Shown: one piece after another, positions 10,524 to 22,633 of the stretch
Layout: every line of letters begins with the position of its first letter
How positions within the stretch are numbered: position 1 is the stretch's first letter
Assembly (NCBI GenBank): GCA_021014325.1
Contig: CM037459.1
Span: 682,001-746,000, forward strand
Length of the DNA: 64,000 nt
DNA from: Plazaster borealis
Lineage: Eukaryota > Echinodermata > Asteroidea > Forcipulatida > Labidiasteridae
Direction: 5' to 3'
Program-made: the position numbers and the translations under genes
Notes under the pieces: model-generated
Seen by the model: only the letters and a program-made list of their open reading frames with translations
The model's database searches: none
Told to the model about the DNA's origin: nothing

Positions 10524-10667
10524 TAAGGACGTGTCCGAATTAGCGGCTACAGCTACGTCTACGGCTAGATTTCTGCGTCATCGTGCGTTGATGGACAGGA
10601 CGTCCTTATCAACACACTTAGCAACAGTTGTAGCTGTAGCTGTATCGCCAATTCGGATACGGTCTTA
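10524..10667. mobile_element. Short inverted-repeat element, family K, copy 1
   Basis: The left end TAAGGACGTGTCCGAATTAG and the right end CCAATTCGGATACGGTCTTA form imperfect terminal inverted repeats. Both arms continue into GCTACAGCTACG-type repeats. A diverged copy is at 53244-53353. The ORF at 10444 runs through it by chance. Confidence 0.65.
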
Positions 10668-10959
10668 TATTTCTTTTTACAGACGTTCCTAATGAATTAA
10701 ATGGTTCGGTGGTAAATATTGTCTCTAAGATTTTCCCCACATGTAATACCCGCAAAGGAACAATATTGCTCATGTAACCTAGTCGTTTTCTTTTGCTGGT
10801 AATCAGTCCGGAATAGACTGTGACTTACTGGCACCAGTAACAGTTTCTAGATCAATATAGTATCTAGTTCCTACAAAATAATAATTAATCATGCATGCTA
10901 GGCTTCTTTCTCATTGCAGTGAAGTCTGGTTTAATTTCTCTCAGAATATTTCGTCCTTT

Positions 10960-11295
10960 AAAGGGAGGATACCTTTGGTGATTACTCCTAACCAAAACTT
11001 CCTTGGTAAGGAGCACTGCAGCTGTTCAAACATTTTGAGAAACAATTCCCTTCAAAGGAATGTGGTTTTAGAGAGAGGGATTCAAAATCATTTCAATCAG
11101 AAAAACGGTTCTGCATGAAACGCTTCTCAGATTACAGATTATTCTTCCTGCGTGGACATAACCGCCCCAGATTTTCGGCGATATCTCAAAAACGCTTCCA
11201 CCTTTTGAAATTTCACAGGCTAGTTTTATTGGGATCTCTACATTTGCAAAGGATTTAAAACAACCGAACGGTTCAAAAAATCAAAGGTATACTTT
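10960..11295 (+). mobile_element. TTAA MITE, subfamily A, diverged copy A3
   Basis: About 336 bp. It starts AAAGGGAGGATACCTTTGGT and ends CAAAGGTATACTTT, with internal GCGTGGACATAACCGCCCC and ATATCTCAAAAACGC matching A copies. The right end (ACAACCGAACGG) is a variant also seen in the truncated copy at the window edge, so A3 and A9 form a sub-branch. Confidence 0.75.
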
Positions 11296-11354
11296 GCATT
11301 TAATTGCACTTGTTGTTTTTAGGTGAATTGTGTTTTACAGGCACGATATTTATG

Positions 11355-11445
11355 ATTTGAGGCATTAGCAAGACAAGTTCTCAAAGAAAAAAATCTACAC
11401 AGCAAAGTAAATATACACATGGTGCAACCGAGGCATGATATTCTT
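11355..11445 (-). repeat. Dispersed repeat family I, inverted partial copy
   Basis: The reverse complement contains TGTAGATTTTTTTCTTTGAG and AACTTGTCTTGC, as in the copies at 9208 and 51985. It is more diverged and lacks the GCCGCGG hairpin. Confidence 0.5.
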
Positions 11446-11810
11446 ATTTCAGATTTTTTAGGCCCTCAACAAAATCAGCAAAATGAGTTGTTTACATAGC
11501 CTGAAAAGTCTATGTCAGCCTTGAGTAGCCTTCTCTATAAAATGTTCCTACCTGTTCCAAGGGCCATACCTGGTTTTACTACTTGGTATGGCCGAGAACC
11601 TCGTTATAATAATTGTTGCTTTGATTTGATCCAAATATCTGGAGAGTATACAACAATACAATAGTTTGTACACAGTTCGCCGTATGGGGGACAACAAAAT
11701 CGTAGGAAAAAAACATTCGCAGCCCGGCTAGGCTGACATATGCTTTTATAAATATTATGTAACTTTGTCAGCCTAGCAATTGTTAATCTTTCATACACTA
11801 TACGGAATAT

Positions 11811-11997
11811 TTTTGTTTGTATGTAACTGTTTTTTCCGCGTTTTCTTTGGGGAGGGTTGGCGGCAAGAGGGAAAGTTTAGGGGTTTTTTCATACCAGAGG
11901 GAAAGTTTGGGGGATTTAAAAAAAATCCCCAAGCTTTCCCTCTGCCGCCAGCCCTCCCCAAAGAAAACACGGAAAAACAACATACAAACAAACACAA
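11811..11997. repeat. Long inverted repeat (hairpin), about 85-bp arms
   Basis: The left arm (from TTTGTTTGTATG through TTTTCTTTGGGGAGGGTTGG to GAGGGAAAGTTTGGGG) is mirrored by the right arm (CCCCAAGCTTTCCCTCTGCC through CCCTCCCCAAAGAAAAC to CATACAAACAAA). The left arm also holds an internal repeat of GAGGGAAAGTTT. Four overlapping ORFs on both strands follow from the palindrome and are not genes. It is probably a fold-back MITE. Confidence 0.8.
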
Positions 11998-12912
11998 TCA
12001 ATTGTTGTATTATGTGCTAAATTATCCAATCAAAACAATGTACTTTGATGTAATGTTAAGGTATATTGTACTGTTACCTGTTATAAGTGTGCAGTAAATA
12101 AATTAAAATAACTATATCGTCCTAACACAAGTTGACAAAACATCACTTCATTCACGGTAGCATCAATTGCAACACTTGGCTCGAACCAGAGCCGTGGCTC
12201 GACTCGAACTATTAAATAGCGCCCTCTCGAGTTCATACAACTCCAATCCAATCAAACTGCCTGTGCCTTCTGCTGCAAATGAGAGCGAGTAATGCCACGG
12301 TCATCACAGAGCAGACGACTCACAACAACCCCACTGTGCAATTTCATCGATTGTTTGCGCGCCAACCTGTCTACAAATTAAATGTTTAGATGAAATTATA
12401 CGCAACCTTTAGCTCATCTGGACCTCACTTTACGCTGATTCAACGTCCTTCACAATAGCGGCACGTCTTTCATGTCACAGTAGGGCAGTCTTTCGGAAGA
12501 TAAAATACGATGTGTGAAGCAGGACAATTTATTCACCGAGTAAAGGTAAGTGGTGATTGGTATGACGAATTCTTCACAGACAGACATGTGCAATATATTT
12601 ACATTACACAAATTGAAATTTCGCTTGTGTGTGAATGGGCCATATGTTGCTTTGAGAGACTTTTTACAATAAACCACAATGGTGGCACACGTCTTTTGGG
12701 GGAAAACCCACTGCACACAACTCCATGATATGCCTATCCCTGTGCCATATTTAAATGCAGTAACGACAAATTCAAGTTAGAATTTCAATTGCATTAAATT
12801 AAGTAAAGCATGCAATAAAAACAACTCCACAATTGACTTTTGTTGGACCGTTGTGGAGAACGTCTTTCAAAAGGTATAAAGAAGAGACTTAAATTGAGAC
12901 TATTGTCCACTT

Positions 12913-13283
12913 AAAGGCACTGTACACGTTTGGTAATTGTCAAAGACCAGTGTTCTCACTTGGTGTATCCCAACATGTGCATAAAATAACAAGCCTGTGA
13001 AAATTTGGGCTCAATTGGTCATCGAAGTTGCAAGAAAATGATGAAAGAAAAACACCCTTCTTGTACAAATGTGTGTGTTTTTAGATAGGAATAAAAGGCT
13101 TCTTGCAAGAAGTCTTTTATTATTTTAGTGAGAAATTACCTGTATCTCAAAAACTACGTTACTTCAGAGGGAGTCGTTTCTCACAATGTTTTATACTATC
13201 AACAGCTCTCTGTTGCTCGTTACCAAGTCAGTTTTTATGCTAATATATATTTTGAGTAATTACCAAACGTGTACAGTGCCTTT
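12913..13283 (+). mobile_element. TTAA MITE, subfamily B, copy B1
   Basis: About 371 bp with near-perfect 26-bp terminal inverted repeats (AAAGGCACTGTACACGTTTG at the left, CAAACGTGTACAGTGCCTTT at the right) and TTAA at both edges. The centre has the ACTTCTTGCAAGAAGT-type hairpin (GGCTTCTTGCAAGAAGTCTT here). Confidence 0.9.
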
Positions 13284-13482
13284 AACAATAATTGCATGAA
13301 TTCAGCTCTTCGTCTAAATGTTTAATGTTTGGCTGAAAGTGATTTTTTTTAATACAAAAATCTATACATTATTAACAAAATTTTACAAGTCTCTAGAGTC
13401 GTAAAATGAAAAGACAACTCGCGGACACTCGTGTGGAAACTGGTAATTTATCACATTAGATAACGCTCGTGTATCTGGCGTT

Positions 13483-13851
13483 ATGCCTCTGCACGATCCA
13501 TTGCAAGTTTATGTTATAGGCCTAGATGAACCAGTATTGAAAATAGTCTTCAAAAACAGAATAGAAAATGAATCCGTAAATATTGGTACACAATTTTATC
13601 AATTAGTTACAACAACAAAAGTAATTTTTTGCCATACAAATGTACAAAGCCAAATCGAGGATGGCCTAGATGAACCAGTATTGAAAATAGTCTTCAAAAA
13701 CAGAATAGAAAATGAATCCGTAAATATTGGTACACAATTTTATCAATTAGTTACAACAACAAAAGTAATTTTTTGCCATACAAATGTACAAAGCCAAATC
13801 GAGGATGCGTACCCAAATAGCCTGGTTACTTTTGCATTGAATATCGCTTGA
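13483..13851 (+). repeat. Perfect 144-bp in-frame tandem duplication
   Basis: The 144 bp at 13519-13662 is repeated at 13663-13806 with no difference that I can see. Because 144 is 48 codons, an ORF of 122 residues stays open across both copies (GLDEPVLKIVFKNRIENESV and so on). I recognise no protein family, codon use looks AT-driven, and there is no evidence of expression. A recent duplication is certain; coding status is doubtful. Confidence 0.8.
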
Positions 13852-14754
13852 AGGGTTATTGGTATGGTCACAGCGTGATTCTCAAAGATCCATATGATCT
13901 ATAATTTGTACAATTTGCCTGCTAAAATTAGAGTGACACGACTAGGGTCCAGACTCCAAGGAGCCGTCCGGGTCCAGAGTCACACCTCTGAAGGGCACCA
14001 TAGCTTAAAATCACGGCATACTATAGAGCCAAACCTCCACCCTATTAAACACCACCATCTACCCCAATACATCGCATTGGTGGCTATGCCTACCCGGAAC
14101 CATAATTGTCATATGAACGCAACTAAATCAAATCAAGCCCAGCCGCGGGAATTGAGCTATAATTCAGTTTGTCCTGTTCTTTACTATGAATGAAGATTTC
14201 ATTCTATTCCAGTTTATTAATACTATTATGTGCGTCACACAATGGCACGACTATGATCTGCTTAGAAATTCATGCTGTCATAGACAGACCCTGTAACTCA
14301 CGTTGGGAATGAACGCTCGTTGGCGAACCGTAACAAAGCGCTGTCACAATGGAGTTGTTTATGGACCGCGGTCATGGTCACGATCGACTCAACTGCAGTT
14401 TATAATTTCGTTTAATGGAATATTTAAAGCGTTCTTCTTTCCAAGAGTGGTTACTAAAAAAACAAAGAATTTTAAATGGTGAGATGCAGCACTGGTTAAA
14501 TAGTTTGTCCAAACGGAACCAACAATATTGCAAACTCATTACTCGAAAGACATGGCAGGTGTAGACAATGTAGACGTATAGCCGGCCCTCAGGCATACCT
14601 ACACGACAGGCTTACACACAGAGGTGGGACTTGCAAAAACAGAGAGAAAAACGAATGCAATAAATCAAAAACAAAAATAATGAAACAATGAAAGAAAGCT
14701 TTATGGATTTGATTATACATAAAGACCACTGAAACTCAGTCTGTAAGATTTTAC
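13852..14754. other. No gene seen
   Basis: AT-rich sequence with short ORFs at 13894 (plus) and 14378 (minus) that I cannot assign. It has no clear repeat structure and no convincing splice sites. Confidence 0.4.
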
Positions 14755-14925
14755 TCTCTACAATCGTGGCAAAGGTTGTGGGTTCGAATCCCACCGAAGA
14801 ATATGCCTGTGGAATTTTTTTCCATAGGACTCGCAAAAATACTGAGAATAATATAGTACTTAACATCGGTGTTTGGGTAAAACACAACATTCTTATCCCC
14901 GATACAATATCTAACAAAATACAGT
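14755..14925 (+). mobile_element. tRNA-derived SINE, copy S3
   Basis: Contains box B GGTTCGAATCC at 14781-14791 within a GTGGG/CCCAC T arm, then AATATGCCTGTGGAATTTT, TCCATAGGACTCG and CATCGGTGTTTGGGTAAAAC, the same order as S2. The D arm is absent or decayed. Confidence 0.7.
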
Positions 14926-15494
14926 GCAAAAATAAAAAGCAAATTAGTGATTTTTGTCTCTTCTTTCTTTACTTTATTATCAACCACTGATGGAAAACAG
15001 ACATCTTTGACCAAAAAGTCAATGAAATACAACAAATCCTGACATCACTTTAAAACACTTTGAAAAGAACTGAACGAGTGACCCAGATTTTTCTCTTTTT
15101 TTATGAGTATAGCTTCCCTTTACGAGCAGACTTTAATCAATTGACCAATACTGAGTTCATTCCTTCGATGTGCTATGGGGAAAGGGGTTTATAGGGTAAT
15201 TATTTTGTCCAATAAATTCGAAGGCAAAAAGCTCCAATCAAAGTCTGGATTGGCATCTACGTTATTGTACCAGTTTATTGGATGAAAAGCGTGACTTGTT
15301 ATGAGTTTTATGGGTGTGCACGCCTAATAACGTTTGACTGGATGCATTTTATTTGATTCATGCGATATTGTTTGTGCTCTATATTTCACTTTCATTTTTG
15401 AAAGAGGTTTACCTCGGAAATATTTTGGCAATGCCAAAGCCACCTCAGACAGACAATGTGTTAAACTTTGCAGAACTTGTGGGATTTGTTTGGA

Positions 15495-15669
15495 ATAGAC
15501 CTTATGCATTGACGTCATCCAGCCGCCATCTTAGAGGTAAAACGATGACGAAACAATCGAAACGCACAGATTTGTACGCGCGGCGCACAGGATTGGCCAA
15601 TGAACAACCTCCTTTTGACCTCTTGGCGAGGGCGCCCTACTGAAATGACGTCATGTGCATAAGGTCTAT
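15495..15669. mobile_element. MITE family J with paired TGACGTCA sites
   Basis: About 175 bp with terminal inverted repeats ATAGACCTTATGCA and TGCATAAGGTCTAT, each followed inward by the palindrome TGACGTCA. The interior is GC-rich for this window (CGCGCGGCGCAC, GAGGGCGCCCTAC). An inverted, diverged copy lies at 47479-47640. TGACGTCA is the full cAMP-response element; any activity is untested. Confidence 0.75.
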
Positions 15670-15680
15670 AAAGTGACCCA

Positions 15681-15912
15681 TTTACACTTGGGTCAGAATA
15701 GACGCGGATTCCAGGTTCATTGGGGCCTGACCCATTTCTGAGTCAAGCTGACCCGGCATCTGTGTCACAATGACCCGTAAAGGGGTCAAACTGACGCAGA
15801 ATCAGAGTTGAAATCCCATTTTTAACCAGTTTTCGGGTCAGCCTGACCAGAAATGGGTAGAGGTCCCCGGGACTCGTATTTGTCCGGGTCAATTCGGAGC
15901 CAGGAGGTTTTA
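15681..15912. mobile_element. GGGTCA-rich inverted-repeat element, family F, copy F1
   Basis: The ends (ACACTTGGGTCAGAATAGAC and GTCCGGGTCAATTCGGAG) are inverted, and the interior alternates TGACCC and GGGTCA words about every 20-30 bp. It matches 55343-55592, 55611-55875 and 59213-59416 in plan and in words such as CTGACGCAGAATC. Not coding. Confidence 0.65.
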
Positions 15913-15916
15913 ACTT

Positions 15917-16276
15917 AAAGGAACATTACAAAATTGTTTTTTGCTAACAAACCAGTTAAGCCCTTTATATAATCCACCATATACATAAACTGACAAACCT
16001 GTAGAAGTTTGAGATCGATCGGCCATCTGGGTCACGAGAAAATAGTGAAAAACCGATTACACAATTGCATGTGTTATACAATGCATGAATAAAACGCTCA
16101 TGAGCGATAAACTCCAATCGAAAATTAGTTTTATTTATTTCTCATCAAATATGGCATTTCAGACAGAAATATTTCTAGGGATGTTTTTTACTATCATCAT
16201 CATTAGACCGTGTAAGTTTTATGTAAATCTGTGATCTTAAAGAAAATTTTAATTACCAGTTCTGTAACGTTCCTTT
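15917..16276 (+). mobile_element. TTAA MITE, subfamily D, copy D1
   Basis: About 360 bp. The ends AAAGGAACATTACAAAATTG and AGTTCTGTAACGTTCCTTT are inverted, and the edges read TTAA. Internal words ACAAACCTGTAGAAGTTTGA, GATCGGCCATCTGGGTCACG and GAGAAAATAGTGAAAAACC align with B and C elements. It starts five bases after F1. Confidence 0.85.
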
Positions 16277-16854
16277 AAAGTGTAGAAAAAAAGAAACAAT
16301 AGACCGTAAATATAGATCTTTAATAACACCGTCATCATCTATGTCGGTGTTACTATAGCATGCAACACTCGTTATAGTATGAGAAGGTATCGGACTATTT
16401 TCCTTTTCAGCCACAGATAAACATGGATTTCAAATATGAGGAACACATGACACCCGTGCACTGCATTCAGACCATGTAACCAACCCTGCCCTGTCCCTTA
16501 TAGCCTCGGATTTATTTGTAAAAGGGGAAAACGAGAATGAACAATATCAAAATGTTATACGTCCGTTCCATGACAAAGAACGTTCAATGAGTTCGCCCCC
16601 ATTCCGGTCTTTCTTTCAATTCAATATCCATTTCTAAAAGAATAGAAAACAGCTAGAGAATCTTGTTAAATAAAAAACAGAGCAAACGAATGTCTCGTAC
16701 TGTTACATTCATGATTCCTTTATAAAGTTGATGGTCCGATTTTCGTCGAAAGAATTTTTGTTCTAGGCCTAAATACTTTTTCTCTTGTCAATTTTTTTAG
16801 AAAATAGAATTAGCTGATTGCAAACGCTTAACAATCAAACAGACCTGTAGTACA

Positions 16855-17000
16855 AACGCAAACAATGGTTAATGGCCTGACGTTTCGACCCTAGCAGAGT
16901 CTTTATCAAAGGCTAAATGACAACGCCACACACATAAACAGGTATATTAGTGTAACAGAAGCAGTCAAGTGGAAAGCAATGAAGAGAGAGAGCGGCAGAC
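16855..17000 (+). repeat. Dispersed repeat, empty-site copy
   Basis: Contains GGCCTGACGTTTCGACCCTA, GCAGAGTCTTTATCAAAGGC and AACAGGTATATTAGTG. Its reverse complement matches 4405-4665 but lacks the 138-bp hairpin, so it serves as the empty site for that insertion. Confidence 0.7.
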
Positions 17001-17215
17001 AAATTTTGACAGATGAGGCTGTTTCAAAACGAAAAATATACACAACTTTCACATTATGCCTCGGACAATCACAAAATACATGTAACATGCAATTAATGGT
17101 TTGTATGATGGACGTGAGATAATGTTAGGATCCCGACAACAATTTATCTAAATTTTTAATTAACATTCCACTTCTCATCAATGGATTTGTTTTTCTCTCT
17201 TTTCGTACAACACCT

Positions 17216-17616
17216 AAAGGGTCTGTGTTTGGTAATGACTTTGAAAATTATTGGCAATAAAAAACATACTTGGTAAGAAGTGCAGCAGCTTTGGATAGTA
17301 TAATGCATTTTGAGAAACTGTTCACTTCAAAGTACTGCGGTTGTGGAAAAAGATATCACTTTTTATCCCCCAAAAATTGAATCAGATTAATAGTAAGAAG
17401 CGTTACTGTAGTAACGTTTCTCAGATTGTGTATTCCAATTTCAGATTAGTCTTCATAGGTGGACAAACCGCTCCAGATTTTCGGCAATATCTCAAAAACG
17501 CTACCACTTTTTGAAATTAAATTTTCACACGTTAGTTTTTTGGTATATACCTACAACTATGTAGAGGATTGAAAAAAAACATTGGGTTCCAATTACCAAA
17601 CGTGTACAATCCCTTT
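17216..17616 (+). mobile_element. TTAA MITE, subfamily A, copy A4
   Basis: About 401 bp. It starts AAAGGGTCTGTGTTTGGTAA and ends CCAAACGTGTACAATCCCTTT in pattern. The flanks (CCTA and GTAG) are not TTAA, unlike most copies, so target sites have decayed or the left end lost bases (GTATACG is reduced to GTG). Confidence 0.82.
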
Positions 17617-20600
17617 GTAGGCTTATAACTTTCTCAATACATAAAACTAGTTATTTACAATTTAAATATAAATGTTAGAGTCAAGTCGGCCGAAAATCGG
17701 ACCCATCTTCAAGCATGTCTTTACATCAACAAGTTGGTTTTCAATACACGAATATTACAAGTATAGTGAGCTAATGCAATATTGCAATGAACCTTCCTGT
17801 TTTTCGTACTGATTATGAAAACAATTAAGTTCTAATGACCTTTAGGAAGATGACCATATTAAGTTCCAAATTGAAAAAACAAACCCTGTGTTTATCAAAC
17901 AATTCCGCACTGCGTACGTATTGCTTTTATAATCTGAAAATCACGTCTGCCAAAACATACACCAAATATTTGCAGACAGATGATGCTGACTATACAGCAC
18001 TATAGTGAAAGTTCAACACCTTACTGTGTAATACACTGTGGAATATTCATCTGTCGCGATCTACAAGTTTAAATTAATCACCGCCTTTAGCATTTGCTTC
18101 GCATTAAAGTCGTGATTTTTTAACAAGAAAACGGTCCACAATATCCGGCATCGTAATCCAGAATATCAAGAGATGACATTTTTTAAGCCACCGCTGTTTT
18201 TGTATAGGATTATAATGTTGACTGAAGTATTTTGAAGGAGTATACTTTATTAAACTGGTAGCATCACGCTGTAGACTCTATAGACATTTTGATGTATGGC
18301 TTATTATTAATCATCGCTAATTACATTAGTCTCCTTTAAAGTAATGTAGCACTCTGAATTTCATTAGAAGCTAAAAAATAACCATAATTTCGGTAAAATT
18401 AGTGATTACAACGACTCAATATTTCTCACCTGTATGAAAATAGGAGGAGTGTGTAATTATGGAAGGATTTGTATTCTGTTGGGAAATGTTCCTTTTTGTT
18501 TAATAATGTGACGCGTTAAATACGGTTAAAGAACATTGGGTATTCACCTTGGCGTTGGGACAACTTTTTATAAGTGAATAATGGTATTTTCTCTACTCTC
18601 GGAAAACAATTCTAGTTTAATACAAGGCTCTTGAGGTGACGGTGTTTATGGGAATAGAACGTGAGGTGGTGTATGGGCGATTGACTGATGGTCCGGCCCG
18701 CTTGCAGCAGTGCATTGTGCGTCTATCATTCATTCATTCATGACACATGCATGGTGCGGATGAGTCATTCTCAAGACGTATCTTGAAGAGGTCAGGTATT
18801 GAAAGTGGATGAGAGAGGAAGGAGGAAGAAACGAGTAGTTACGCCATTTCGCATAACTCACAGATAATAAAAGACGACGTGTATTTGCAAATATTAATAC
18901 ACAAGTACTGCCATGCCTAAATTAGTGCTAAAGGCGTGCAGCAAAAATGTACAGTCGGAAAACCCTGAGCAATCAACATACACTCAGTCTGAATATGTTA
19001 TTTAATTTCACAATGTCCCCACAACGATGTACCGTAATTTGGTTATATTGTGACGTGAAGAAGAAATGTTGATGTACGAGTGATTGAAAGTCGTCCAATC
19101 TATGTGAGTCAAATTTGCAAGGTCCCCCCCCTGTCTGATTCCTTTATGCGTCATAGCAATGATCAACATTACAACTGGGGGACCAGACTATAACCATCTG
19201 ATCTTGGTCTTGGTCGAAGGGGTCGTATTTAAAATCCGAAATATTACCAAATCGTATAAAATATTTCTCAATATGAAATGCTGTACCATACGGTACTATC
19301 AGAAATTATCAATGCGGTGTAATTTAATTTCATCCAAATGCCATTCTTACTGTTACCATGGTAAAGCTTTGTATCGATAATACTTCATCTGATACGTGTT
19401 CTACCTTAAAGATAACAAGGTGCCTCGATCAAAAGTAAAATGTGACGTCACACCTGTACAGTCTTATCACCGATGGATTATAGAATTAGCTACATGTAGC
19501 GCTATTTCCCGCTAAAACGTATGAAGGTGAGGTGGATTGAAAGATGGAGACGTTGAATTGAGTTAGTTGGGGGCTTTTGGAGGACAGTTGCGGCGCGATT
19601 GAGTGATGAAGCTTACGAAAAGGAACACGGCACTTACGAGGGTGGGCGATGGTAAAGTGAAAATATATCAATCAAGACCTTTGCTGTAATCAAAGTTAAC
19701 TCTTTAAGATATACCGGTATCAGATATAACTATTGGAAACTGATATAGCTCTTGAAATAACGAGATTTTTCAAAGATAGTTGAAAGCTTGCATGGTGAAG
19801 AAACAAAATAAAGGTTTGCGGTGTATTACATGTATCATACATGGCTTTCCAGTACAATATAATTCTACAAAACGCTAATTAAAATATTTTTTTCTAAAAA
19901 GCCTATAGATATAATTATCTTAGAATTTTACACATTTCTTCTGAAAACTACAAAATATTTAGGATATAAAGAGACATTAGTACTATTTAAAAAAAACTCA
20001 TAATGCTTCTGGAATCTGTTCCAACTGAACTTCTGTTCTTATCCTCAACTCAATTTTATCATTTTTTAACTGCCACCAATTGCCCCTCATTGGTCACAAC
20101 CCCACCCGTTACCTTTCAAGGCTTGCTGATGTTTTTGTTATTTTAAGGGTGATGAGGTCAAACCCTCTTGCCTCTGTTCATCCGTCTTCCGATCACGGCA
20201 TTAAGTCAAAGAACTCAGAAGTTCTTAAACAAAAACAAGCTGATGCCATGGTTGGTGTGGAGATACTACACAAGCGCCATTATATTGAAGCCACAGCAGC
20301 CATCTTGAAACCCTAACCGTTTATATTACTCGTGCTACAGCGAGTGAAGTGGCCGGGTCTAGAATGCTTTATTTTCAATCCATAAACTGGCATGACATCG
20401 GATGGAAATCCATTGTTCATAAGCAAGTCTTATTACACCTCAAAAAACCTTCTGCTTTCACACTGGCTGCATTACATCAACGATAAAAATCCGCGCCATC
20501 ATCGACATAAATTTCCTTTTAAAATGGCAAGTCGCCCCGAGACGTGAAATAGATCCAGCAGCTCGAACACGTTTTACTATCAGTTTGATCGCATTCCTTC

Positions 20601-22242
20601 GAGCTATGATTGACCGATATCTTCCCCAGTTGAAGAAAGAGCGACCAATCATGGTGTCTTAGTGGTCATTTTCGAAGCATTAAAACATCTGAGCTATAAT
20701 CTTCAATATGCAGTGAACATTCTAATTCTACCAGTCCATTTTTAAACTAACACTGAATCAGTATATAGGGACATTTTACAACAAGTTTGGATTGTGTTAC
20801 AAGTACACCTGGCAGATAGTGTAAAGATAAGTTTATATGAAAACGTTTTGTATGTAATGCCCACCAGATGCTGTATGTTTAACTGCATACAAAATCCCTA
20901 GAATTGCGAAAAGGGTGTCTTTTTACTGCGAATACGCAATCATTTTGTGAAAAATTCATATACACGTTATATGCATGATGTGTAGTTACCAAAGCATTTA
21001 GGCAGAATCCATTCTTGATCAATTTGGGTATTTTTCTTCTTCTTCCCGCCTAAAGTTCCCGCCAAAATCGTCTTTGATCGATCCCCACCTGCCAAATGTC
21101 AGTTCTGCAATGCTAACGATTCTGTTTTCCCACCTCTAGCTACCAAAAGGCCTTTTTTTCGTCATCGACTAAGTCAGGGTTTTTCCTTGGAATTTGGCCG
21201 GAGGGGGTGGGCTTTAGATGGGGGCAGGAACGAACTATGGGACATCTTAATCGCGTAAATACATCGGCGTCTTTCTCACAAAGACGCTTGTTTTTTCATT
21301 CAGATCAATGACCGCTTTTTAAAATGTAATCCTGTATTTTTACATATCAATATCAACAAAGGCAACTTGAAGACACTTCATGTCAAACGGCTGTTTTCAT
21401 CTTTTTGTCTTCTTTTTAAAAAGCATAGGCCTACCGGAGGTTCCGGAAACATCACACCTATAGAGCGAGTATGACAACGTACTTATCATAATATCAAATT
21501 GCTTGCCACATAATGTCACTGGCACGTAGGAAAAATAAACTGCTCTTTTTTATTCGAAAAGGAAAACACACCCTTGTCTACCTCCCGTCACACTGCGAAA
21601 TAATATTATCACTGAGTCAAATCACACAGCCCAGTAACCATGCAAGGAAAACTTGCGTCAGTTATTGGTTGTTACGCATTTCACCGTGTAATACTTGTGT
21701 GTTTGATCAATCAACCTTTGTATAAGACATTTTCATACAGCCTGGTGAAAAAACAGACGAGCCATTTTTTCCATCGAACGGCCTTGAATGTGTGGCGTTC
21801 GAAATCGCTTTGATGACACGAAACTGGGTCTTAATATTGGTAAAATTATCGATTGAAAGGGAGATGGGTCGAGTTGACATTTAGTGACGTCACTGATTAT
21901 GACAGCTTGCTCTGTGACACAATGTTACTCATGCAATTTGAATCGACTGGGGGGGGGTCTGGTCTGCAGTGTTATTAAAAATCAGACGGTTATTACCGTT
22001 TTTAAATTGGATTTTTGGTTCGCTGCACACACGTTATCTTAATATATAAAAACAGATATGCACGCATTATCTTAATGTTACTTTTACATTTTGTCCGGTA
22101 TCTGCCATGTAATATTTAGTGGTGAGTCAATCTGACAAAATGCACATTATAATTTTAGCATGGTAACTTGTTTGTGTTAGAGGGGTGCTTATTAAAGTTG
22201 GGTTCCAGAAACCAATCAACGCTGAACTATTTAGATCTGTTT
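17617..22242. other. About 4.6 kb with no gene recognised
   Basis: AT-rich unique-looking sequence. Short ORFs at 19159, 20080 and 21513 (plus) and 19486 and 20458 (minus) have no recognisable family. The ORF at 20080-20316 (78 residues) has fairly balanced composition and could be an exon or a decayed gene piece, but has no clear splice context. I saw no repeat array. Confidence 0.4.
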
Positions 22243-22633
22243 AAAGGACCTGTATACGTTTGGTAATGACTCTGAGAATTAATGGCAATAAAAACTTACT
22301 TGGTAAGAAGTACAGCAGCTTTGGATATTATAATGCATTTTGAGAAACTTTTCACTTCGAAGTACTGCGGTTTTTAAAAAATATATCAATTTTCATCCCC
22401 AAAATTTTGAATCTGAGAAGCGTTACTGACAGTAACGTTTCTCAGATTGTGTATTCCAATTGCAGATTATTCTTCCTGCATGGACATAACCGCTCCAGTT
22501 TTTCGGCAATATCTCAAAAACGCTACCACCTTTTGAAATGAAATTTTCACAGGTTAGTTTTATGGTATAATCTACAACTTTAATGGATTGAAACAAATGT
22601 GGGTTCCAATTACCAAACGTAAACAATCCCTTT
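22243..22633 (+). mobile_element. TTAA MITE, subfamily A, copy A5
   Basis: About 391 bp. It starts AAAGGACCTGTATACGTTTG and ends CCAAACGTAAACAATCCC, then TTT, with TTAA on both edges. It contains the GCGTTACTGACAGTAACG dyad typical of A. Confidence 0.87.

Noticed and set aside
11780..12097. Four overlapping ORFs on both strands
   Set aside because: They mirror each other because the DNA is a palindrome; none has a recognisable protein.
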